Shown: positions 41,897-51,092, numbered from the stretch's first letter. The stretch: DNA of 64,000 nucleotides from Levilactobacillus cerevisiae (GCF_003946245.1 NZ_RHNN01000016.1:1-64000), one strand, 5' to 3'. The notes: generated by a model not told the origin, from the letters alone. Translations and numbers: made by a program.

Positions 41897-42001
41897 CAGT
41901 TGCTAGACAGGTCTTGTAAATTGGGGGAAGCGTTTTGGCGTTTCTCCTAGATACCGGTAAGTCACGCAAAAACCAGGCAGGCAACGGACTCCCTAGCAAT
42001 C

Positions 42002-42272
42002 TCAGTCGTCTTCACCTAACCACTGTTGAACCTCCTGGGCATTCTTAAATTCGTGAACGGGCGCACTTGCCGTCTCCTCAAAAAGACTGCGTTGCCCGTT
42101 GCGCTGGCGATAATTCTCGGTCAAATGGCATCCCACCCTCGGCAACAACTTTTTCAAAAAAGGCGGTCACGGCAGTCGTTTGCGTTAAGCCCAACTCGGA
42201 AAATACCGCCATCGCTTGATTAACCAATGCTTTGTCCAGATCAACTTGAATCAGCTTCTTGTCACTACACAT
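42002..42272 (-). pseudogene. RelB/DinJ-type antitoxin gene, probably frameshifted
   Basis: ATG 42272 has AGGAGG upstream. The first frame encodes about 64 residues ending at 42078: a ribbon-helix-helix (QVDLDKALVNQAMAVFSELG), TTAVTAFFEKVV and the DinJ hallmark GGMPFDREL. The frame then stops early. In the +1 frame from about 42125 the sequence continues with NYRQRNGQRSLFEETASAP and HEFKNAQEVQQWLGEDD, ending TGA at 42002; this acidic amphipathic tail looks like a real antitoxin C-terminus. A one-base indel after MPFD would join them. No toxin gene follows. An intact short version is possible. Confidence 0.55.
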
Positions 42273-42351
42273 CTTTTCGCGCCTCCTTAGGAACTTCACT
42301 TCATACCTAAGTTATACCCGTTCAAGCGGGTGTCCCCTAACAATTGGCTCA

Positions 42352-42385
42352 AAAAGACTCGCCGAGTAGTCACCTCAGCGAGTCC
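42352..42385 (-). terminator. Terminator of the HesB-like gene
   Basis: On the minus strand GACTCGCTGAG pairs with CTCGGCGAGTC, then TTTTTG. Confidence 0.82.
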
Positions 42386-42394
42386 CACGAATAT

Positions 42395-42799
42395 CTAGCA
42401 GATACGCGTTCCCAGCGTCTGCATTTCTTTCTTCAAATCCAAGTCAGATTTTTCTTCGGCGGTGTAGGTGATCATCCCCACGGCGCTGTCCAAGATACCG
42501 GTATCATCGCGCAGGGACAATTGATTGAACACGCGATCCAAAATCAGGCCATTGTTCAAATACAGTTCCGTGTCAGCGTTGGTCCACAGGTTCAAGCCAG
42601 CGTCGTTGTCCACGGCGATCCCATACTTGGGGTCCGCCTGGGTCAAGGCAACGAATTGGAACTTGTCCCCAATCGCACAACTCCCACCCAACGTGGAGTA
42701 CTGATTCGACCCATCATCCAGCGTCAACAACAGGACCGTGTCCGGTTGAACGTTGGCTGCCAAGTACGCCTTAGCGGCTGCTTTAATTGTGATTTTCAT
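42395..42799 (-). CDS. Iron-sulfur biosynthesis-like (HesB/YadR) family protein
   Basis: A 134-residue protein of the small HesB-like family found in lactobacilli. It begins MKITIKAAAKAYLAAN, has LLLTLDDGSNQYSTLGGSC in the middle and GIAVDNDAGLNLWTNADTEL after it. Only one cysteine of the A-type three-cysteine set is in the usual central area; a second is the last residue (TRIC). So scaffold function is doubtful. Monocistronic with its own terminator. ATG 42799 has AAGGA upstream. Confidence 0.7.
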   Translation of the reverse strand: MKITIKAAAKAYLAANVQPDTVLLLTLDDGSNQYSTLGGSCAIGDKFQFVALTQADPKYGIAVDNDAGLNLWTNADTELYLNNGLILDRVFNQLSLRDDTGILDSAVGMITYTAEEKSDLDLKKEMQTLGTRIC

Positions 42800-42962
42800 G
42801 CTCTAATCCTTCTTTCTCAGCGCGGTACTGAAAAAATCTGTGACCTGCTTAGCCGTCGTCCAACGGCACAAGTCTATTGTACACAATTATTTATACAACT
42901 TCTGCCGCCGAAAGTAAACCATTTTGCTTACAATAAAGAAGCTGCTTTCTGCAAGCCCACGA

Positions 42963-43003
42963 AAAAAGGTGATTCGCTCACAACACAAGCGAATCACCTT
43001 CTA
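42963..43003 (-). terminator. Terminator of the GntR-ABC operon
   Basis: AAGGTGATTCGCTT pairs with AGCGAATCACCTT, T run on the minus strand. Confidence 0.85.
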
Positions 43004-43040
43004 CTGACGCCCTAGTCGCTATGGACACGGCACCAGGTTC

Positions 43041-43409
43041 CTAACTTTCATAACTCTGCTTCACCAAAGCAATCAGCTCGTCTTCCGACAAGTTGAGCTT
43101 CTTGGCCTCGCTGGTAAAGCCCACCACGTAGCGTTGGGAGAACTCTGATCGGCGTTTTTCCCGAATCATGCTCTCGGCTGCCGGCGTGACAAACATTCCC
43201 AGCCCCCGGCGTTTCTCAATCATCCCCGCCGTGACCAGCCGGTTCATGCCCTTCAAGGCCGTCGCCGGGTTAATATGAAATTCTTTGGACATTTCAGTCG
43301 TCGACGGCACCTGTTCACCCGCCAGATAAATCCCGGTAAAGATGGCATCTTCCATCTGTTCGGCCACCTGCAGGTAAATCGGTTCCGGACTATCAAAGTT
43401 AAAATTCAT
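43041..43409 (-). CDS. GntR-family regulator (YtrA subfamily)
   Basis: A 122-residue regulator with winged HTH (PIYLQVAEQMEDAIFTGIYL; VPSTTEMSKEFHINPATALK) and the short YtrA-type tail (LNLSEDELIALVKQSYES). It is the last gene of an operon whose first two genes encode an ABC exporter, 37 bases downstream of the permease gene. Placement at the operon end differs from the other GntR-ABC operon in this window. It probably represses this operon. ATG 43409 is preferred to the in-frame GTG at 43421. Confidence 0.83.
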   Translation of the reverse strand: MNFNFDSPEPIYLQVAEQMEDAIFTGIYLAGEQVPSTTEMSKEFHINPATALKGMNRLVTAGMIEKRRGLGMFVTPAAESMIREKRRSEFSQRYVVGFTSEAKKLNLSEDELIALVKQSYES

Positions 43410-43445
43410 ACAATTTCCCACATTCTTTTGGCGTGCATTTCGCAG

Positions 43446-45260
43446 CTAGTCGTTCGGTGCCTGGGGCAACACAATGCGCCAATACAGCGCCAGCGTGATG
43501 AGGTAGTAAATGGCGTACAGCCCAATAAAAATCAGGAAGGTGCTGCCAATCCCCAGGTAGGGGCTCATCGGCGCGGCCATCAGCGGTTTAAACATCTGGA
43601 GCCCGAACAAAACATCGATTACTCCCATGATACCAGGAATTAGGAATAAAATCCCAATTTCTTTTGCAATTCCGTGTCGCATCAGGCTCTGGCGTACCCC
43701 CACCTTGTACAGCATGCGGTAATGGCGTTTGTCGCCAGGCGCCCCGGAAAGAATCTTGAACATCAGGCAAGATGCTAACATGGCGAGGAAGGCGATTCCC
43801 AGGAAGTAGCCGATGAATTCCAACCCACCGAAGAAGGCCAGCATCATCTCATAATTCTGGTAATTGCCGACCGTCATACTCCCCGGTTGGCTGTAGCGCG
43901 CCGTTTCCAGCTGATTCAACTTCTTCAGGGGGACAAGATCTTGTTGGAGATTCTTGACCCGAATCGTGGTCACCGTCACAACTTTTCCAGATTGTTGGGT
44001 GAACTGCTTAGCCGACAAAATTTTTGGTGTGTAGGCCCCGACCTTGCCCAGTGCTAGGCTGAGAAAATCCAGGTCGTTGGTGCCGGATTTTTTGAATTTC
44101 TGCAGCGATTCCGTGTACAATTTCTGATCATTCAGGTTACCCGAGTTCGTATAGGACCGCAGTTCAACCGGCTGCTTCTGCAATTCGGCAGCGTTGTAAT
44201 AGACGGTCTTCCCCTGACGCTTCTGGGTGTAGGTTGCCTGGTAGGCCACGTGCAGCTGGCCGATCAGCTTGTGCTGACGCGCCGTTGGATTGTGGACGGC
44301 CACCGTGTAGGTTCCCACCTTTTGCGCCATCATCGGCAACTGGCGGTGATACCCGGAACCAACCGTAATGGCGCCCAGAGCCATGGCAAAGAGCAATGAC
44401 ACAATCGTCAACACCCGCGTGTAATTGTGCACCCGGAAGTTTAATTGGCCTAATAGGAAGCCGTTCAAATGTTTCTTGGCCCAACTCGTGTGACGTAACG
44501 CCCGAATCACCATTAAAATAGTTGCCCGGAACAACAGGTACGTCCCAATCGTAATGGTCACCAACGCTACCGGAATGGCCAGCAACTGCAAGGCCTTGAT
44601 TGCAGCCAACGCCCAGTAACCGATGCCGAGAAAGACAATTCCCAGGATACCTTGGACCAGTTGGCGGAAGGGCTTTACTTTGGGCTGATTGGCCAGTTCA
44701 TCGCTATGCAACAATTTCAGCACCGTCGTCCGGGTCAGCTTGACCAGGTTGAACAGTGAGGCCAGGATAAACAGGCCCACGTAGAGGACGGCCGTTGCGA
44801 TGATTGCGGGGAGATAAAACGCCGTTAAGTGGCTGAGGTGCAGGCCCAGCATGTTTAACAGAAAACCGACTAAGAACTTACTCATCAATAGGCCCAGCGC
44901 AATCCCAATTGCTGTGGCTACGGTCCCTAAGATCAGCGTTTCCAAGAAGACCAGTTCCCCGACCCGTTTCCGCGTGGCGCCGAGCATCATGAACAGGCCG
45001 TAATCGTGTTGGCGCATGCTCAGGAGAAAACTGTTGGCGTACATGATATACACCACGGTGATCAAGATCAACAACACGGCCCCGAAACCAAAGATAACGT
45101 TGGCGGACGAAACCGCCGCGTTGGCTTTCAGAAAGGCCTGATTTGTCGCCAGGTTGGCGAACATGTAAAAGATGGCGGCCGACATGGTCAGTCCCGCCAG
45201 CAAGACCAAGTAGTCTCGCCGCCGGTTCTTAATCCCGGCTAAGGCTAATTTTCCTAACAT
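43446..45260 (-). CDS. FtsX-like ABC permease (BceB/YxdM type)
   Basis: A 604-residue membrane protein with ten predicted helices: a first group of four to five with LRQHDYGLFMMLGATRKRVG (the FtsX cytoplasmic loop), an extracellular domain of about 170 residues between helices 7 and 8 (from about 300 to 480) and a last group with RHYRMLYKVGVRQ. This plan is that of BceB-type permeases that sense and remove peptide antibiotics from the membrane. The large extracellular domain supports this. GGGGGAG precedes ATG 45260. No histidine kinase is adjacent, unlike most Bce modules. Confidence 0.85.
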   Translation of the reverse strand: MLGKLALAGIKNRRRDYLVLLAGLTMSAAIFYMFANLATNQAFLKANAAVSSANVIFGFGAVLLILITVVYIMYANSFLLSMRQHDYGLFMMLGATRKRVGELVFLETLILGTVATAIGIALGLLMSKFLVGFLLNMLGLHLSHLTAFYLPAIIATAVLYVGLFILASLFNLVKLTRTTVLKLLHSDELANQPKVKPFRQLVQGILGIVFLGIGYWALAAIKALQLLAIPVALVTITIGTYLLFRATILMVIRALRHTSWAKKHLNGFLLGQLNFRVHNYTRVLTIVSLLFAMALGAITVGSGYHRQLPMMAQKVGTYTVAVHNPTARQHKLIGQLHVAYQATYTQKRQGKTVYYNAAELQKQPVELRSYTNSGNLNDQKLYTESLQKFKKSGTNDLDFLSLALGKVGAYTPKILSAKQFTQQSGKVVTVTTIRVKNLQQDLVPLKKLNQLETARYSQPGSMTVGNYQNYEMMLAFFGGLEFIGYFLGIAFLAMLASCLMFKILSGAPGDKRHYRMLYKVGVRQSLMRHGIAKEIGILFLIPGIMGVIDVLFGLQMFKPLMAAPMSPYLGIGSTFLIFIGLYAIYYLITLALYWRIVLPQAPND

Positions 45261-45271
45261 GACTACTCCCC

Positions 45272-46030
45272 CTACTCGTTAAACGTGCCCAGTTCGTTCA
45301 GAATCCCTTGATAAAAAGCACTCCGATCCTGCGACCCCCGCCGTAGTTCTGACCCAATTTGCCCGTCCTTGATGAATAAAATCCGTTGACAGAAGCTCGC
45401 GGAGAAGGGATCGTGGGTGACCAGCAAGACGGACATTTGTTGTTGCGTGTTGATGGTCGTCAGCAGATCCAAGAGTTCCCGTGCGCTCGTCGAATCCAAC
45501 GCTCCAGTGGGTTCATCCCCCATTAAAATGGCTGGGTGGTGGACAATGGCCCGTGCCGCGGCGACCCGTTGCTGCTGGCCCCCAGACAATTCAGCCGGAT
45601 ACTTCTGCAACAAGTCCGCAATCGACAGCGTTTCCGCAACTTCGTGAATTGCTTGGTCCATGACCTTAGACGGTGTCCCCTTCAACGCCAGTGGCAGGCC
45701 GATATTTTCTTCGGCCGTCAGGCTCTCTAACAGGTTAAAGTCTTGGAAAATGAAGCCGACTTCTTGCGCCCGAAAATCAGCCAGCTGGTTACCCCGCATC
45801 TTGGTCACGTCATGACCGTTGACCACTACGTCGCCCTTGGTGGGCGTGTCGAGGGTGGAGAGCATGTTCAACAAGGTGGTCTTCCCCGAACCAGATGCCC
45901 CCATGATGCCGACGAATTCTCCGGCGTCGACCGTAAAATCCAAGCCCTTCAAGGCCGTGTACTGCCGTTCATTGGCTTTACCGTAAGTTTTTTCAAGGCC
46001 ACTGACGCTGACCACTGTATTGGTTGTCAT
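45272..46030 (-). CDS. ABC transporter ATP-binding protein (BceA/MacB type)
   Basis: A 252-residue ATPase of the LolD/MacB/BceA class. Walker A GASGSGKTT, Q-loop in FIFQDFNLL, signature LSGGQQQRVAAARA, Walker B ILMGDEPTGALD and H-loop VTHDP are all intact. First gene of the operon, 11 bases before the permease gene. It powers the FtsX-like permease for peptide-antibiotic resistance or a related envelope task. GGGGG upstream of ATG 46030. Confidence 0.9.
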   Translation of the reverse strand: MTTNTVVSVSGLEKTYGKANERQYTALKGLDFTVDAGEFVGIMGASGSGKTTLLNMLSTLDTPTKGDVVVNGHDVTKMRGNQLADFRAQEVGFIFQDFNLLESLTAEENIGLPLALKGTPSKVMDQAIHEVAETLSIADLLQKYPAELSGGQQQRVAAARAIVHHPAILMGDEPTGALDSTSARELLDLLTTINTQQQMSVLLVTHDPFSASFCQRILFIKDGQIGSELRRGSQDRSAFYQGILNELGTFNE

Positions 46031-46258
46031 GATAAAATCCCCCAGATGTAAGTTTGTTGGTTAGTTACTTGTGTAATTAACTATAACGGTTCTTCGAAAA
46101 TTGTCAACACTTTTTGCAAGGCCATTATCCCCAACCGTGGTTTCAGTGGGTTCAAAACCGTGTGAACCCAACCGAAGGCTCTCACGCGAATTTTCACAAC
46201 AAGTCGTGTACACTGGAGTTTGTAACCATTAATTCTGTCATGCAAAGGAGTTTTTCTG

Positions 46259-47209
46259 ATGAAACAACTGCAATTAGGCGGGACCGACTGGCAAGCGTCA
46301 GCCGTTGCCCTGGGGATCATGCGTATGTCAACGTTGTCCGTGGACGACGCGGTTAAAGCCTTACAAGCCGCTCATGAAGCCGGCATTACTTATATTGACT
46401 CAGCCGACATTTACGGTGATGGTCAATCTGAGCGGACATTCAAGGAAGCCTTTGCCAAATCAGGGCTGTCGCGTGATGACTTTTACATTCAGTCCAAGGG
46501 TGGCATCATTTTAGATCAAAGCCGGAGCCACGACGGCTTAGTCTTTGGCCAACGCTACGACTTTTCTAAGCAGCACCTGTTGGATTCCGTTGACGGCATT
46601 CTGGAACGGACGGGCCTCGATTACTTAGACGCCTTCCTGTTACACCGGCCTGATCCACTGATGGAACCAGCTGAGATTGCGGATGCCTTTAACACCCTGC
46701 AACGGTCTGGCAAAGTTCGTCACTTTGGGGTTTCTAACTTCAACGTGCAACAATACCTGCTGGTTCAAGAAGCCGTCGACCAGAAGTTAATGTTTAACCA
46801 ATTACAATTCGGTGCCGCGCACACCCAAATGATTACCGAAGGCTTGCGCGTCAATATGGACGACGCCCCAGCCGTAACGGACGGCGGACTGCTAGAATTT
46901 TCTCGCCGGCAGCACGTTACCATTCAAGCCTGGTCGCCATTCCAGTACGGCCTGTTTGAAGGGATGTTCATCAACGATCCGAAGTATCCTGAACTGAACC
47001 AGAAACTACAGGAACTCGCTGACAAGTACGGCGTCTCCAAGAACGGGATTGCCACGGCCTGGATTCTCCGTCATCCGGCGAACATCCAAGTTCTGTTGGG
47101 TACCATGAACCCGGCTCACATCAAGGATAGCGCGGCTGGTGCCGACGTGACCTTGACCAAGCAGGAGTGGTACGACATCTACTTCGCTGCTGGCAATTAC
47201 CTGCCATAA
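46259..47209 (+). CDS. Aldo/keto reductase (YdhF-like)
   Basis: A 316-residue NADPH-dependent (beta/alpha)8 oxidoreductase. The catalytic tetrad is visible: Asp in YIDSADIYGDG (about 46), Tyr in the same IYG (about 51), Lys in IQSKGG (about 81) and His in LLHRPDP (about 122). The nucleotide-binding GTMNPAHIKDS is near the end. It is an NADPH-type reductase of the YdhF/AKR11-12 style with unknown substrate. AAAGGAG precedes ATG 46259. Monocistronic. Confidence 0.87.
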   Translation: MKQLQLGGTDWQASAVALGIMRMSTLSVDDAVKALQAAHEAGITYIDSADIYGDGQSERTFKEAFAKSGLSRDDFYIQSKGGIILDQSRSHDGLVFGQRYDFSKQHLLDSVDGILERTGLDYLDAFLLHRPDPLMEPAEIADAFNTLQRSGKVRHFGVSNFNVQQYLLVQEAVDQKLMFNQLQFGAAHTQMITEGLRVNMDDAPAVTDGGLLEFSRRQHVTIQAWSPFQYGLFEGMFINDPKYPELNQKLQELADKYGVSKNGIATAWILRHPANIQVLLGTMNPAHIKDSAAGADVTLTKQEWYDIYFAAGNYLP

Positions 47210-47249
47210 ACCAGCTCATTAAAAAATCGAAAATTTAATTTCAACTGTT

Positions 47250-47298
47250 AAAGACGACGCAATGCCTGGTAAACCTGGGGACTCAGCGTCGCCTTTTT
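47250..47298 (+). terminator. Terminator of the aldo/keto reductase gene
   Basis: GACGACGC pairs with GCGTCGCC, followed by TTTTT. Confidence 0.7.
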
Positions 47299-47326
47299 CA
47301 TTGCGCAAATTTTTTCGGAAAAAGGG

Positions 47327-47392
47327 TTGTCATTTTCTATTTTGGTGGTAAACTGAAGTTGTTCTTGAGGGCGAGTAAGTACTCGCTCGAAG
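47327..47392 (+). promoter_or_regulatory. Promoter and leader hairpin of the 89-codon gene
   Basis: TTGTCA (47327-47332), 16-base spacer, TAAACT (47349-47354). The leader contains CTTGAGGGCGAGT/ACTCGCTCGAAG, a strong stem with the loop AAGT, ending 22 bases before the start codon. Confidence 0.6.
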
Positions 47393-47414
47393 ACTTGGAA
47401 GGGAGATTATAATC

Positions 47415-47684
47415 ATGTTTACCACTATTTTTTGGATTCTTGCTGCTTGGTTAGTTATTAACGGAGTTTGGACTTGTTTTGCGACTGACAACCGCGAGTT
47501 GATGAAATGGTTTGGTTGGATCAACGTGGTTGCAATCATCTTAGGCTTCTGGGTATTCTACGGCGCTGCAAGTGTGGCCGTTCTGGCCGGCTGGTTCACC
47601 GCAGTTAACTGGGTCAATGTGGTCCTAGCCATCATCCAGTTCTACCTGGCTTACCGCAAAGTTGGGGCTACCCACAATGCCTAA
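47415..47684 (+). CDS. Small three-helix membrane protein
   Basis: An 89-residue protein that is almost entirely hydrophobic: helices at about 3-20, 33-52 and 56-80, separated by short polar turns (DNRELMKW; AYRKVG at the end). GAAGGGAG precedes ATG 47415. Tryptophan-rich. No family recognised. It has its own promoter and terminator. Confidence 0.6.
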   Translation: MFTTIFWILAAWLVINGVWTCFATDNRELMKWFGWINVVAIILGFWVFYGAASVAVLAGWFTAVNWVNVVLAIIQFYLAYRKVGATHNA

Positions 47685-47711
47685 ACATTTTGTTTCATCC
47701 CCTGACTATCT

Positions 47712-47752
47712 AAAAAGCCGGACTGTCCTGGACACAGACAGACCGGTTTTTT
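47712..47752 (+). terminator. Terminator of the small membrane protein gene
   Basis: AAAAGCCGGACTGTC pairs with GACAGACCGGTTTT, then TT. Confidence 0.8.
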
Positions 47753-47784
47753 AGTCTAGTATTCCACTGCCGTGCGGGTTAAAC

Positions 47785-48003
47785 TGGTTGTATCAGCGCC
47801 TCCGTTCCCGGCGGCAGGTTCAAGGATTCCTGCTGTGGGGAACGCTTCCAGCCTGAAAAGCGGTCTTCCAGCTCGCCTTTGAGCCTGGTAAAATACACCA
47901 GTCTCAAAGGTCGTCCCATGGTCTAAGTTGCAAAATCACGCAACTAAGGCCATCGACACAGCTGGAATCCTTGACCTGCCTCTGGTCACTCACACGCTGA
48001 CAC
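47785..48003 (+). repeat. Family A type 2 repeat (R13)
   Basis: Outer arms GGATTCCTGCTGTG / CACAGCTGGAATCC; hairpins AGCC/GGTCT region, CCTTTGAG/CTCAAAGG and ATGGTCTAAGTTG/CAACTAAGGCCAT. It lies upstream of the TetR gene. Confidence 0.82.
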
Positions 48004-48149
48004 AAATTTACCCCGCATTCTATTCATCAACAATGTTCCATTCCTGCGTCGCAAATGATTTGCCCCGCTTCTTTCTTCACCCAACGCAGCATTCCAATGA
48101 TAATTCACTTAAACAAAAAATTGATTTAACCAAAAAAGGTGGTAGTCTC

Positions 48150-48800
48150 ATGCCAAATAAAAAGATTTTGGATGAATTCCCTGAGGTTGTTCAGGCCAAT
48201 GAGGACCTGACGCAAAAACAAAAAGACGTGCTGATTACCAGCATTCGTCTTTTTGCGGAACAAGGTTATGCGAATACCAGTACGCGCCAGATTGCTGAGG
48301 CTGCGCACCAGTCTGAAGGCACCATGTTTAAGCATTTCAAATCTAAAGCGAACATTCTGCGGACGGCGCTCGATCCGATCATTCATCAGATTCTGCCCGA
48401 CGTTGAGCAGGAGTTCAAGAAGGAAACGCTGAATCATCCCGCCGCCAATCTCCACGACTTTCTGGATTTCTTTGTCCGCAATCGCATGGCTTTTGCGGCG
48501 AATAATCAGGACGCCATCAAGGTCTTCTTTAGCGAACTGCTGTACAACGAAACGTTGCGCCAAGAATTCATTGAAACCGCCCGGGAGGAACTGATAGCGG
48601 CATTTAAGGACACCATCGTTCTCTTGCAAAAAAACAAGATCATCATTGACTGGCCCTTTAACGAAATCTTCCGTTACATGATTGCCGTTATTGTTGGTTA
48701 CGTCCTCGACCGCTACATTCTTTTTCCTAACCGGAATTGGGATGACGATGTCGAGGCAAGCTATTTGGTTGCCGAACTGGAAAAAGTTTTACAGCCCTAG
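48150..48800 (+). CDS. TetR-family regulator
   Basis: About 216 residues from ATG 48150 (AAAGGTGG upstream); the longer frame runs into R13. N-terminal TetR HTH: LFAEQGYANTSTRQIAEAAH and EGTMFKHFKSK. The C-terminal ligand domain has YLVAELEKVL at the end and a helix with an MIAVIVGYVL core. No divergent efflux gene is adjacent; the next gene (WxL protein) is convergent. Target unknown. Confidence 0.85.
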   Translation: MPNKKILDEFPEVVQANEDLTQKQKDVLITSIRLFAEQGYANTSTRQIAEAAHQSEGTMFKHFKSKANILRTALDPIIHQILPDVEQEFKKETLNHPAANLHDFLDFFVRNRMAFAANNQDAIKVFFSELLYNETLRQEFIETAREELIAAFKDTIVLLQKNKIIIDWPFNEIFRYMIAVIVGYVLDRYILFPNRNWDDDVEASYLVAELEKVLQP

Positions 48801-48818
48801 TCATTGGGGTATTTTTAT

Positions 48819-48849
48819 GGGATCCGCCATTCGTGGGGGATCCCTTTTT
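48819..48849. terminator. Terminator of the TetR gene
   Basis: GGGATCC pairs with GGATCCC, then TTTTT. Confidence 0.8.
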
Positions 48850-48905
48850 CTGTCCGCATATTCTCTCAAAATCAGTAGCCAATTATCAATCTGATTCTTC
48901 TCATC

Positions 48906-51092
48906 CTATTGGACCGAATTCACCAGACTCCATGTGACCGTGCCACGGTAGTTCCCCACCATAGCGCCACTACCTACTCTTAAAAAGAGCCCCCGTCGGC
49001 CATGCCAATTTTGGGAAACGTTCGTCACACCACCGGCATCGTCATGCACTAATTCCTCGGTCCCTTGACTCAAATTAGCCGTCTTCTCGCCATCTTGGTA
49101 GATAAGATTGGCAGGTAACGCCATGCCCGTCCCGTCAGCGCCAGTTGTAAATTTGGAGGCCGCTGCCTGTAGCGTCCAATTGATGCCAGATCCCAGACTA
49201 TTGGTCACGTTGACGTCCCAGCTATCAGGACTAGTCAGTTCTTGTTGGGCCCCCGTCAAAGTCCCGGTAAACGCCACCCGACTGGCCACAGTTAATTTCA
49301 GTGAGCCCAACGTAATGACATACTGCACATCATTACGGCTGGTATTGCCATTTTTGTCTGACGCATATAGCGTTAATCGGTTCGGACCATCAAGTAAAGC
49401 TGTACTGGGAACGGTATACGTGAAAACGCCTTGCTGATCTGAATTGCTGAGCGCCGTCACTGGCAACGTTCGCCCGTTCAAATTGCCGTGTAGCTTGATG
49501 TTCGCATTGCTGTCGGGATATCCCCTATCGTAGGTTACCTTCCCCGTCAGTGAGACAGATTTACCAGCACTAACACTCGTTTCACCGTTGATGCTATTCC
49601 CCGTCAACGCGATGCTCATGTAAGAAACCGTGCCCCTCACTTTAAACCCATTTAATGGGGCCGCGGTCACCGCGTTGTCTCCAATGAAATTACTCGTCGT
49701 GGCGGCCACAGCAACCGACGTGCCATTTGAAGAGGTGGACGTGGCTTTGCCTTGCAACGACAACGTAGCTGTGGCATTGTTCTCCGAAAGGTTCTGACCC
49801 AAAGTGGTCTTGAGGTCTTGACCATCGAGCTGTGTCAGATCAATCGTCTCTTGCTTGCCGTTCTGATAGGTCACGGTTCCCGAGGTAAAGGTCACATTCT
49901 TAGGGAGTTTCAGATTAGCCACAATGTTATTCCAGCTCTTCTGCCCGCCTAAATAGCGCAAATCATAATCGAGTTGCAAGCGATCACCAGCATTAACACT
50001 GTCGTTACTAGTCACTTTTTTGCCAGTAGTTGTGTTCGTTAATTGCGCCGTGGATTCAGCGTTAACGATTCCTGGTACTTTTTCAAAAACAACTAAGTTC
50101 GTCTCATAGCTTGCACCGGTTGAACCGGTGAATCCCCATCGAATTTTACCAGTTTTTTTAGGATCAAGTTCATCCAGGTCCAGTTGCGCCGTGTATGACT
50201 TGAGTTCTTTATCGGTGGACTGCCCCGTTGTCGAAACAGGTGGTTTATCATTAAAAGTATACGTCATCGTCTTTTTTGTATGATTCCAGTCTAATGTGAC
50301 GTGGTGCCAAGCCGCATCAGTCAGTGTCCAATACGTGTAATAATCACTGGTCAATACACCATTATGATTCATTTTTGCATAATGTCGGCCAGTTGTCCCA
50401 ACATACTTGATGTCGTAGGTATCTGGCTTCCCAGGATAGGCTGAGGCTATATGCGGCGCAGTTTTAAAAAAATCATAATCAAAAAAGGTGGGTAAACCTT
50501 TGTCAATGACGTTTACCATATCCTGTTGGCTGTCACTGGGAAAAATATTAACATAGGTATCAAACTCCAATGCCCAACTATTTTGGACGGCCGACTTGGC
50601 TAAGGCAACATTATCGGTATATCCATTATTCGTGTCGTCCCCCCATACACCAAGTGTTTCACCGTGACTCGGATTACCGCTCGTATCTACCGAAGTGGCC
50701 TCAGTTCCCCTGTTATCGTTTTGCATCACAAAGGCCATGCCATCTCCCGTGTCTCCCGCAAAATTCCCACCGTTACCAAAATACATCCACATCGACGCAG
50801 TCTCATCCTTATTTAGACTCATCTTCGACGCGTCGCTGGTCCAAATCGTTCCCAACTGATTTCTATCACTAGTCAATTGAACCGCTTGTTTCTCCCCGTA
50901 ATCGGTCGCCGCCAAGCTGGCCGAGTTCCCAGCAAAACTACCAAATTTGAAATACTCATCAATTTTAACTCCCCGTGGTGCTTTACGTAGAGCCAGTGAC
51001 AGTTCAGACTCAGCATGGCCGACCGCCCCCCAACTTAGACTGATTCCTATGATGACGATGATCATGCCCAATAATATCTTTTTAACCTTCAA
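48906..51092 (-). CDS. Cell-surface L-type lectin-like protein with WxL domain
   Basis: A 728-residue exported protein. Signal peptide (IILLGMIIVIIGISLSWGA-like core) cut near GHA. Residues about 40-335 form a legume-lectin-like domain: WMYFGNGGNFAGDTGDGMAF, the DTYVN strand and the DWNHTKKTMTYTF strand. One to two bacterial Ig-like domains follow (about 340-600). The C-terminus is a WxL domain with both motifs, INWTLQA and TVTWSLVN. WxL domains bind peptidoglycan without sortase. Such proteins usually sit in csc clusters with DUF916/DUF3324 genes; none is adjacent here. TTG start with GGGCGGGGG upstream. A role in binding glycans is inferred. Confidence 0.85.
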   Translation of the reverse strand: MKVKKILLGMIIVIIGISLSWGAVGHAESELSLALRKAPRGVKIDEYFKFGSFAGNSASLAATDYGEKQAVQLTSDRNQLGTIWTSDASKMSLNKDETASMWMYFGNGGNFAGDTGDGMAFVMQNDNRGTEATSVDTSGNPSHGETLGVWGDDTNNGYTDNVALAKSAVQNSWALEFDTYVNIFPSDSQQDMVNVIDKGLPTFFDYDFFKTAPHIASAYPGKPDTYDIKYVGTTGRHYAKMNHNGVLTSDYYTYWTLTDAAWHHVTLDWNHTKKTMTYTFNDKPPVSTTGQSTDKELKSYTAQLDLDELDPKKTGKIRWGFTGSTGASYETNLVVFEKVPGIVNAESTAQLTNTTTGKKVTSNDSVNAGDRLQLDYDLRYLGGQKSWNNIVANLKLPKNVTFTSGTVTYQNGKQETIDLTQLDGQDLKTTLGQNLSENNATATLSLQGKATSTSSNGTSVAVAATTSNFIGDNAVTAAPLNGFKVRGTVSYMSIALTGNSINGETSVSAGKSVSLTGKVTYDRGYPDSNANIKLHGNLNGRTLPVTALSNSDQQGVFTYTVPSTALLDGPNRLTLYASDKNGNTSRNDVQYVITLGSLKLTVASRVAFTGTLTGAQQELTSPDSWDVNVTNSLGSGINWTLQAAASKFTTGADGTGMALPANLIYQDGEKTANLSQGTEELVHDDAGGVTNVSQNWHGRRGLFLRVGSGAMVGNYRGTVTWSLVNSVQ

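Noticed and set aside
42395-42799. A canonical A-type iron-sulfur scaffold
   Set aside because: Only one central cysteine and a terminal one are seen, so the usual C-x(n)-C-x-C set is missing; only family membership is claimed.
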